This document shows, in pieces, positions 31,670 to 43,419 of a stretch of DNA of 64,000 nucleotides. The stretch spans positions 722,501 to 786,500 of the forward strand of contig CAJHZI010000576.1 in the NCBI GenBank assembly GCA_905160935.1, in the 5' to 3' direction. The notes beneath the pieces are model-generated. The model made no database searches and was not told the origin of the DNA. It worked only from the letters and a program-made list of their open reading frames with translations. A program made the translations under genes and the position numbers. This DNA is from Enchytraeus crypticus (Eukaryota > Annelida > Clitellata > Enchytraeida > Enchytraeidae). Every line of letters begins with the position of its first letter. The stretch's first letter is position 1.

Positions 31670-34600
31670 GTAAGGATTAACAATTTTTGAGAAAGTCTAT
31701 GGCAGTAATTCCTAAACTATGCTATAGTGCCCATATGTAAAAAGGTGGTAAAGCTAATGTTAACGTCAGTTTCTTCACTCGAAAGCGATGTCAGTGACGG
31801 GCGAGCCCAGGATTTGTGCATTGTTATGGCATCAGATAATATTTAAGGGAATTAATATTAAATATTCTATTTGCAGAAGATGTATCACTTTATAAGTAGC
31901 CTTTGTATTGCATCTCCTCTGGGAAAACTGACAACAAAATACTTTGTGATCACAAGGGGCACTGGGGCAGTCACCAAAAACTGATTGGGGGTTGGGGGAG
32001 GGGATTCTGCACAAAATTCTGAAAGGGTATTATTTAGCAAAGAAGTTTCAGAGTCACTGGTTTATGGTCTAAATAGATATTACATGTAAAGATCTAATAA
32101 GCGAAGTCTTAATTTATTTTCATAATTTCTGTTGTATGGTTTTTCTATAGGAAAAACTAATCTTAAATCAAAACAGTGAACCTGTGTGTTGTGTTTAAAG
32201 CGCAAGGAATCGACCATTAAATCCTTATTGACTGATTTATTGATTGAAAAGCTGGATTTGACATGTATGTTATAAGGGGGATGGTTTGCTGAAAGATGTA
32301 ATAGATGGAAGAATGCAAGGGAAAGAATTAGAGGCAGACCTAGCAAAGATTGATAGATGATTTAGTAACGAATTGTATTGGGAGACGAAAAGTAAAGCTG
32401 AGCTTAGAATTGGTTGCGTTATTTTCCATGAACTTGCCTTCAGTCTGTACAGTGAGATAGAGAGAGAAAATCACAAGCCATTGATTTGTGTGTCACAGAT
32501 GAAATAGTTGTAGCTGTTTTACTTTTTATCTTCTCAACAATTGCATGTGTACATGTACAATAATTTCAACTATTGCACTTTTGCAGGTTTATTTATGTAT
32601 ATTTCAGAAAACTGCTGTGTGTATAAGGATCTAAATCAGTGTTCAGAGGCTGAAGTGAAGCAGGAATTAGTAAACATTTGGATGAAACTCTGTGATGAAA
32701 ATGGTCAGTTTTTTATTTCCTACTTAGTTAAGGAGTGGAATTATTTGATTAATGAGATGATGAATTAAAGGTTCTGTAAATGAGATCCTTAACATTCTGA
32801 TATGTTACTGATATGATACTGATTTGACTTAACCCTGATATGCACGTCATGTAGATTGGTTGAGAATTTGAGACTTATTTACCGTCAAACTTAGAAGAGT
32901 TTATTGCTGAGAAACTTGTGTCGCTGATATATGCTATTAATAACCTTCTAATTTGGTATTCCTTTATTTATCATGTTATGCAAATTTATAGTCAACCTAC
33001 GTTCACCTATTGCAGTGAAAGAAAATTGTTTAGTTAACTTTAGAGATAGTAAAAGCAACTTACTGTGTGATTGACTTTATTGTCCGTAAGAAATACTAAT
33101 TGTAAAATTTCTTGCAAATATTTTAATTTATCCGTTTCCTTTGATATTGTTGTGCTTAAATATTGTTTAGTCTCTAAGCAATATAAATATTTATACATTA
33201 CTTTTGAGAAGAATCGGAAGAGATGAAAGAAGTAAAGCGACTGCAGTTGATAGAAGGCGGGTTTCTTGAGTCAGTTGTAGACAAGTTGAAAAATACTTCA
33301 TTAAGGGAGGATGCTTCCCATGTCATAGCTGAGCTGGCCAAAACTGGTATGATTTTGTGTCTTAGTTTAATCCATTATTCATTTTATACCATGGACCTGC
33401 CAGTAGGCAGTGCACTAAGAGAGAGAGAGAGAGACTTACAGTATGCATTGAGGGATAAATTATTTTTGACATGACATTCATTTGTAACCGCAGAGACGTA
33501 AACTGTGCTAAAACATGAAATATGAGTTTTTTAAAATAGCATAAAATAAAGAATGGTGGGATTTAAAGGGGTTTGATGGGATAAAGAATGGTGTGAATTT
33601 TTTATTTTTTATTTATTGCTTTATTTTTGGCATAATAACCCATACATGAATCTTGCACATACAACAATGCAATAAGAACCAGAAAAGCAAATAGGCTGTG
33701 CATAAATTGAGCTTTAAGGCAATTACTGATAAAATTAGGCATAAAAACCAACAATAAGCTCAGAACATCAAAACACGTAACTAGCATATTAGTGTTATCC
33801 AGCAAGCACATTCTAAACTTTAGTCTGTAATTAGAAACAACTAACTGTATGTTTTGTTAATTAATTTGTGCCCCGATCTTATGTTTTGAAGAATCTGCGC
33901 GAACTAGATGTGTATCAGCTTCTCTGATTGGTCCGCTGTTGGACATTTTAAATGATGGGTCGATGAACGAGTACGTAGAAACTTGTCGCGCACTCGGCAA
34001 CATTTGTTTTAATAATGGTAAATATTTACTTTGTTTACGATATACTAGTTTTACCTGTTAGTATATGTTTTATCCTAAGAACATTGAGAAGAAATTTTGT
34101 AAAACTTTTTGTGATTCGTTAAAAGTCTTTGATTCAGAAGGTGGTTTGCTATGCTCTTTAGATATCTATTTATTAGCTTGGTATTTTTTACTATTTCTTG
34201 ACAGTTTGACTTTGATTTTTAGTCCTCGATATTGTCATGGACAACGGTATCACTTTAATTCACTTTCTTCTGTTAACTTCTAACTTAACTGATTGCATTT
34301 AACTTAACTCGTAACTTGTAATTGTTAAGCATAGTAGAGATTTGGCTTCTTTGACGAGGTAACCCATTCAGTGTTGACAAACTATTTGTCTCATATAAAT
34401 ATAAAAGAATTCAGAAAGATGGGTATTCAAATTTGCCTTCTGCTCAAATTGCAATAGGCAACTTTTAATATTTGATCTTTAAGTCAATTTAAAACTTTAT
34501 GAATGCAATGCAGCCTTATTCCTAGTCAGGGAATAGGGCTGCACTAAATTAACAAATTAATTAAATTAACTAATTGCACTTAATTAACAAAATTAATCCT

Positions 34601-37600
34601 GAAATATTTAATTAATTGATTTTGCTAAGATCCTGCGAGACAGGCAGTGTATGATTGCGGTGGACTGGAGATAATAAAGCGATTGATGTTGAGAGTGGCG
34701 GAAGCCAAAGAGGAGAAGGGTAAACTTGTGAGGAAGGTTGTCTGCGGATTTCTCTTCAATCTCATCAATACCAATGGAGAATTAGCTGGTAAATAAGTTT
34801 TTTTTCTTTCTCTGCCTGTTGTTCATTTACCTGTTACTTCTGACGTTTAGAGAAAGAACTCAAACCAATGTGTACACTAACACAAGAACTCTAACCAATG
34901 TGTATACTAACACTAGAACTCTAACCAATGTGTATACTAACACTAGAACTCTAACCAATGTGTATACTAACACTAGAACTCTAACACTAAAATTGTATTA
35001 AAGAACTCTAACTACGGTGAACCTTAACTACTGTGAACTCTAACTCTAGAACTGTAACTAATAAGAACTCTATCATTAGAATTCTAACTACTATATCAGG
35101 TACACTTTCTGTTCTAAACGACTTTGCATATAGTCAACGTCAGATGATGAATTGGACTTTAAATCTCTGTTAATTACTTTAATTAGGTCTATACATTGAC
35201 TCCCAGTTTTTTACGTGAAAGAGGAATATGCTACAAAACTATCCCAAACAATGTGTGAGAGATTTATGTTATCAAAACATAAATTCTTGAACATTCTTTA
35301 TTTAATTATTAAACATTGAATCTTGTTATGAAAACTTTATTATATCGTAACGTCTATTCAAGTTGGATTCTTTTTGACGTTGCACACAAATAATCCACCA
35401 GCCCTGACGACTCCCAGACTCTCTGAGTGCAGTGTGGAGGAATCACGTGGGTTGATCAAGAGTCTCAAAGATAAGTGCGAAATCAGCGATGATGGGGAAA
35501 AGTGCGAGAGAGTTCGTGAGATTCGCCTGCAGATAGGCTTTGATAGTATGTTAGGCGGTGAGACAGATTGACTCTGGATTGCTCGATGTTGTGCGTTATG
35601 AGGCAATGTTAGGTGTAGCGTTGGTAGCCAGTGGATGAATTGATTTGTTGATGTAATTATTTCTTTATGTTTTTCTCCTGTATATTCTGTAGTAAGATTA
35701 AATTAAGAGATATTAGGCTGGAGATTTATTTTGTAGCTATAAAGGCTCTGTGTTGCATAGGCGTGTTCTATGATTTTTCTTGAAATTTGTTTTTATTGTT
35801 ATGACAGTTTGATTTGAACAACAATTTATGTTACATCTGACTGTGAGTTTATGCACTTTATTGTCAAAATTATAGTACTTAAACGGAAGAAGAATTACCT
35901 TTGAAGAAGTAGGCCTACGTGTTAGCATTGTAGATAAATGTATTGCAGGTTAAAATGTTTTATAGTCAGAATTACGTTTATTTCATCCAAGATTGCTAAC
36001 AGCCATACACATGTAATACGTATAGAGAAAGTGATGAGTCAAAAAGGCACTGACTTTTCCCCTGATCATGTACAACTAAATATCACTTAATGGCAATTAT
36101 GACTTAGTAACATAATATTATATTGCGAATATATGTTGAATTTATGAATTCCAGTTTGTTGATGCATTAAATTTATTATGAATTAGAGGACAAATAATTA
36201 TTTGTTATATTAATTAATTATAATTAACGTTTCTGATTTTTGTCTGGTTTCAAAACTTTAAGGCTGTTTGACGTAGTTTCCATAACTGATTTTTTTTCAT
36301 AGTATGGATTTACTCAGCAGTGTAATTACTTGTAGCTGTTATTGGGTAAACAACTTTAACCTCCCTATATGCCCATTCTCTCCCATCTAATTTAGTAAAA
36401 ATTTCTCCTATTTCTACTCTAATCAGGTGGTTGGTCTAAATAACCTCTTGAATAGATGAAGTTATTTGTTAATTCAATGTTCCTATCATTATGAGCAGTG
36501 TTGCCTCTACACCACAAAAACGGCCGATTTGTACTAAAAGGAAATACTGTAATTTGTCCTTTAAGTAAATTTACCAGTTATAGACCTATTACTTGAATTT
36601 TTTAATTATTTCAACAACTATAAAACTATTTTTGAACATTTCTATTTAACTTTGATTTGAATTTAATCATATATATTTCACTTTAGGCTGCATCATACGC
36701 AAGAAATGCATGAGATAAAGTGAAAAAGGACACAAAAGGCCACGAAAGCACTGACATGTGCCCTAAACAAACATAGCCAAAATATAGCATATAAAGTAGT
36801 CAGAAGCTTACAGCAAATCAAGAAACTTTAAACGCCAGTTTTATTTCTATCATTTCTTTTTTTATTGTTACCATATTTGTGTTAGCTTTTATTGTTAGCA
36901 TAAATATTTTATACTTCTTAAAGCGATACGGCATGCAAGTATTATGTGTATTTACTATTAAGCAAGTGTCATAGTTTGTTCGCTTATTCTACCGTTGTTT
37001 GCTCTACAGCCACTAGCTCCTCTAATGAGAACAATATCCCTGACACTTTGCAGCATTCATTGATAATGTATGTTACCAATGAATGTTACATTGGTAACAT
37101 TCCTTGGTAACATTGGTATTCATTGATATTCGTTGACATTCATTGGTAACAGACTAACAGTCACCCAACGTCACATCTCGTAACTGACTCAACCATACGG
37201 CGGATTGTCTGTTAATTGTTCCTTGTAATTCCTGCCTAGATTCTCACAGTACCTTGTTATCTTACGTACCCTTAAACAAGCATCTGTGCTTCCTGGCCCA
37301 GTGTGCCGTTATGTTGTGCTATCGTTCAGTTGGTCGACTTGCTGATAAGACAAAAAGAAAATAAAGTGCAAGGCAAAACGTATCAATGCGCAGAAAAAAG
37401 GATCAGTCAACACCGAACGTGCTGGATTTAAAATATATCCTTTTAGCTAGAAATAACAAAATGATATATTATTTTATCTAAGACTGCCTTTTTAAATGCT
37501 ATAATGAATAGAAACAATGATTAGATAGCGCACATTCTAAGGGACATAGATTACTAAAGGATGTCATAGAAGGCAGAATGGAAGGAAAGAGAAGCAGAGG

Positions 37601-40600
37601 CTGACTCAGAGTAGGAATGTTAGATTATTTAAAGATCCCCCGTATGTGGACATGAAGAGGAAAATGGAAGATAGAGAGGAGAGGCTGCTTTATATACCAT
37701 TGACGTGCCAGTAGGCAGTGGACTAAGGGATATAGAGCAAGAGAATATAACAATAATTAGAGTACTGTCTTCCCTAACAACATTTAACACTATTGAGGTA
37801 AATCCAAACTAGTATGTAAAAAGAAGGTTCAAAAGGGTGCAAATTCAAAAATTCAGAAAACCGGTTCATAGATAAAATGAATGTAAGAAATGGAGGTTTA
37901 CGTATTATATAATATGCATGAAAACTAGTAGAGCTGTTGAAATTTAGAATTTATATTATGTGTAATACAAGTAATGCGACTCTGTCTTGACTGGCTTTTA
38001 TATTGTAGTTTCAAGTTCAAATAAGTATTACTAAGTGTTTATCTTTGAAAAGTAATGAGAACTCTATATTTCTTTCCTATTATCGTTTACTACTGTATAC
38101 TAGCATTTAAATTCATACTAGTATGGTGTAGTTATGCATACTACTGTATGACTACATGTAAACATTACTGCATTTATAGCTGATTCAATGAAGCAATTTG
38201 TCAGTAAATTTCCACTATTGCTGTAATCGCGCACATTATATTAATTCAGATAGGCGGTTAAATCAAATCCTCGGTCAGTTAGCATTACCGGTTTATAACC
38301 GGTTCTAAAATCACATGACAGCTGCGCCTCTGAGGCAGTATAAAAGGAAGCTTTTCTGCGTGCTTGTCACAGTCGCCATCAGTTCACTGAGACGATAACA
38401 AGTGGCCTCAAGGCTCTATTACGGTAGAGGAGGTACTGACCTCAGTCAATCTCTCCTCTGCTGACTGCTGACCTCGAGGCGTCTCGTCCCTGGTCGGCGG
38501 GGCGAGCTTCGGCTCGCTAATTTGGGAAATATATGGGTGGGGTACCAAGGGGTGGAGTATCCTGGAGTGGGGTACACGAATCCGGGGTCGGCTTACCCTT
38601 GGTTGGGGTACCCCGACAGTATGTACTCTACTCAGAGTACCCAGAGGTACCTCGGGTCGGGGGCCAAGGGGGTGGAACCCCGGGGGTGAACCCCGGGGGG
38701 GGAGGAACCCCGGGGTGGGTGGGTGGCACCCCCCATGGTGGTTGGTGCCACCCCCGGGGTGGGTGGTGCCACTCCCGTGATGGGTGGTGCCACTCCCGTG
38801 GTGGGTGGTGCTACCCCCGGGGTGGGTGGTGCTACCCCCGGGGTGGGTGGTGCTACCCCCGGGCTGGGTGGTGGAATTCTACACATGTTTGATGGTGCAC
38901 CCTCTCACCCCCCACAAGTGGTTGATGAAGTGAGTGCACCATCAAACATGTGTAGTATTGCTGATGAAGATGTTATTTGTGGATGTACAGAAGTGTTAAC
39001 TAAGCACGTGTTATCTGTGGATGTACAGAAGTGTTTTTGAAGCACGTGTTATCTGTGGATGTACAGAAGTGTTAACTAAGCACGTGTTATCTGTGGATGT
39101 ACAGAAGTGTTTTTGAGCACGTGTTATCTGTGGATGTACACACGTGTTATCTGTGGATGTACAGAAGTTAACAAGCACGTGTTATCTGTGGATGTACAGA
39201 AGTGTTTTTGAAGCACGTGTTATCTGTGATGTACAGAAGTGTTAAGCACGTGTTATCTGGAGTGAAGATGAAGCACGTGTTATCTGTGGATGTACAGAAG
39301 TGTTACACACGTGTTATCTGTGGATGTACAGAAGTGTTAACGAAGCACGTGTTATCTGTGGATGTACAGAAGTGTTTTTGAAGCACGTGTTATCTGTGGA
39401 TGTACAGAAGTGTTTTTGAAGCACGTGTTATCTGTGGATGTACAGAAGTGTTAACGAAGCACGTGTTATCTGTGGATGTACAGAAGTGTTAACTAAGCAC
39501 GTGTTATCTGTGGATGTACAGAAGTGTTTTTGAAGCACGTGTTATCTGTGGATGTACAGAAGTGTTTTTGAAGCACGTGTTATCTGTGGATGTACAGAAG
39601 TGTTTTTGAAGCACGTGTTATCTGTGGATGTACAGAAGTGTTAACGAAGCACGTGTTATCTGTGGATGTACAGAAGTGTTAACTAAGCACGTGTTATCTG
39701 TGGATGTACAGAAGTGTTTTTGAAGCACGTGTTATCTGTGGATGTACAGAAGTGTTTTTGAAGCACGTGTTATCTGTGGATGTACAGAAGTGTTAACGAA
39801 GCACGTGTTATCTGTGGATGTACAGAAGTGTTAACTAAGCACGTGTTATCTGTGGATGTACAGAAGTGTTAACGAAGCACGTGTTATCTGTGGATGTACA
39901 GAAGTGTTTTTGAAGCACGTGTTATCTGTGGATGTACAGAAGTGTTTTTGAAGCACGTGTTATCTGTGGATGTACAGAAGTGTTAACGAAGCACGTGTTA
40001 TCTGTGGATGTACAGAAGTGTTAACTAAGCACGTGTTATCTGTGGATGTACAGAAGTGTTTTTGAAGCACGTGTTATCTGTGGATGTACAGAAGTGTTTT
40101 TGAAGCACGTGTTATCTGTGGATGTACAGAAGTGTTAACGAAGCACGTGTTATCTGTGGATGTACAGAAGTGTTAACGAAGCACGTGTTATCTGTGGATG
40201 TACAGAAGTGTTAACGAAGCACGTGTTATCTGTGGATGTACAGAAGTGTTAACGAAGCACGTGTTATCTGGAGAGATCCTGGAAGTGTTGTACGCCTATG
40301 TGGAGAGACACATCGATGACGAGGATGTGATGCACATGATCCTGTTGACTCTCGGTGCACTGGCTGACGGTGGTTAGTTCTACTGACATCTGATAGAGTC
40401 ATCATCATTTTATCATCATCATTTATCATCATCTTTTCATCATCATTTAGCATCATCATTTACATTATCATTTGGCATCATCATTTACATAATCAATTAC
40501 CATCAGCATTTACATTATCATCTTTTGGCATCATCATTTATCATCGTCATTTAGCATCATCATTTACATAATTATTTAGCATCATCATTTAGCATCATCA

Positions 40601-41439
40601 ATAGCATCATCATATGGCATAATTTTAAAATTTTGAATATCATATTTGCATCACTTTGTAGCTTCACTGATTGTTTAATTGAAAGTCTGTCAAACTGAAA
40701 TAGATAAAGACTACTGGTGAAAAAACAAAAATAAATAACTTTTCTTTACTTATTGATGTACAGTATAAAATTCTTCATGGGCATTGGAAACTACCATGTA
40801 ATCATGTGCTGTTTGTGATTGTAACTAAAATGTTTATTCTTATATGAATTCATATGTAATTTTGGACTACAATTAACTAGTACCTAATAATATTGTAACA
40901 TATGATTTTGAAATAAAATAAACTCTCTCTCAGTATGAGTAAGAATCGGTACAGATAGACAGTACTATAGGGTATCATATATATGTAATTGTGGTAAGAA
41001 ATAGAAAGAAAAGCTGGATATTATAAGGGAGATTACTAAAGGATGTAATAGAAGAAATAATGCAAGGGAAAAGAGTTGAGGAAGATCAAGACATGAGATT
41101 TTGAATGATCTGATAACAAATTCATATATAGAGATGAAAAAGAAGGCTGAGGATAGAATTGGTTGGAGGAGTTATATGCCATGGACCTGCCGTTAGGCAG
41201 TGCACTAGAAGAAGAGAAAGTACTATGTAAAATACTCAACCACTTCAAGCACAGGATCTAGGATCTCTGTATATTAACTCCTGGATAGACAACTGACACG
41301 GCTGAGATTAATCAGCTTACAACAGGAGGCCATTGTTTACTACGAGCCAGACACAACCGGCTGCTGCCTGACGTCTTGTGGTCAGAAGTTGTTCTATTCT
41401 ATTCAGAAGTTATTGTAATCAAGCATTCTGTATTTTATG

Positions 41440-41507
<68 letters not shown>

Positions 41508-43379
41508 TTGTGTTATATATATGATGTTATATTTACATAATATTTCTTGACAAGACCCTGACAGATTTTATATCACTGAATGCATTTGAAAGATTTTCTC
41601 ATTTTTTCCTTATTTATAGAGTCGGGAATTTCAGCGATGCTGCAGTCTGGTATAATAAAGACTACGAGCAGACTTCTGTCACTAGCTGGCGCTTCTCTAG
41701 AGCAACAGGAGAATCTCATCGGCTTCTACTCAGCTCTGATTGAGCATGGTAATGATCACAGGACTTTTACCTTTCCCAAACTTTACACCAATTGTTCTTG
41801 GGGGAACACTGTGCAGCTGTTTTGTCATACCATATAGGAAATTCATCAAATCGACTATTTTTATATCATTTTGCATTAGGCTTTTTAATTTTGATTAATA
41901 TTTCACTTTCTTGAAGATGTGTATCTTATTGTAAAATAGCTTTTGATATTTTACTGCTGGTCATTTTGTATCGAATTCAACATCTACCGACGACTGAGAG
42001 GCTTAACATTATACATTTTATGGTCAACATTAACAGATCAATCACAACAATAGCATGAGTAAAGAGCTAACGTCGCATACGACAACATCGAGTACTATGA
42101 AACCAATACCGTGCCGGGTTAAGTTAGAAATACTTCAATACTATATATACAATTTTTGGTGGTTTGTCAGCGTCATTGACGGTTTATGTTTATTAAAAAG
42201 CTGGTAAAGCTAAGGATGACGTCAGTTTCCTCACTCGAAAGCGATGTTAGTGACGGGCTAGCCCAGGATTTGAACCCCGCACATACTTATCCGCGGTCGA
42301 GTATCTTACCGACGTCGCCTCTATGAATCTGATTTCCTTGCAGCAACGTGCCACTTAATTATAAAATGGTTTACTGCTGTGGCTATGAGTGTAACTATGT
42401 GTTCTCTTCTATGAAGCCTGAGGATAAAATCAGAAAAAATAATTGTGTAATTAACATATTTGTATAATTAGCCATGTGTATATTTAATTATTATTATTAA
42501 TTTTATTATTATTTAGTATCAATTTTAATGTTTTCCTTATTCGCATGTTTTTATTTTTTCAGACGAAGTGAAGGATTACTTTGCAGTAAATGGCATTTTT
42601 GATGATCTACTTGATTTATTGAAAAAGCTTCCAACTGATGTCACTCATAATCCTTCAGAGAAAAAAGACGATGATGATGACGACGATGATGATGATGTAG
42701 GGAATCTCAGAAAATCTGTACTTGATCTTATTGTTTTGATTCTAACTAGTGGTAAGTGAAACATGCATTAATTAATAGAACCAAGCGCCTCTGTTTCTCC
42801 GTAGACCAAGAAAGTTACTAATAAACTATTCAAATGAACTATTGATATCAGCTTGATTATTTCCTGAAATATACTTAGAAATAATAATATCAAATAGCGT
42901 GCCATTCTTCACTATAAACAATAACTCTTAAAATACTGCGCATCTGACGAATGGGCAAATTTTCAATGCTCGACTTGGGAAAGAATTTGTGACCTCCAGA
43001 AAAATAGGCTCTAGTGAATTGTTTTCTTAAAACTATTAGGAACATATTCTGGTAATACGACAATGTTAAGTATTAAAGCTTGTACGAGATAGTTCTTTAA
43101 AAAAATTTTAATATGGCAAATTATTAACTTTTTTGGGATTGTCTATATATTGTAAGATAAATAGCTAGTCTCATATTAAGCCAGCTCTCTCTGCCTGTGT
43201 CGCTGAAGTAACGCCGAGCGTCATGATTCATATTTAAAGTTCTTCAATAGTTACTCTAATTACAGCTCCATCATTTGTTCATTCCCGACTTCTATTCATA
43301 TACCGTGTAGGCTTATATAATGGAAGTTTATAACAGCGTCAGCGGATTCATATCGCTAATTAATTTCTATCATTGTTAT

Positions 43380-43419
<40 letters not shown>

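Noticed and set aside
38533-39040. Gly/Trp/Cys-rich forward ORFs and Pro-rich reverse ORF
   Set aside because: Both strands are open through the 24-bp GC-rich repeat, with no conserved domain or splice context. One runs into the 38-bp array only to stop there.
38972-40273. CRISPR-like direct repeats of 38 bp
   Set aside because: Units are contiguous and nearly identical with no unique spacers, no cas genes, and the setting is a eukaryotic intron. It is a minisatellite.
40273-40372. Exon 7 of RAP1GDS1 starting just after the repeat array
   Set aside because: GGAG as acceptor keeps phase but drops about nine residues that the human alignment requires; the array-internal CAG supplies them. Kept as the alternative because it needs cDNA to settle.
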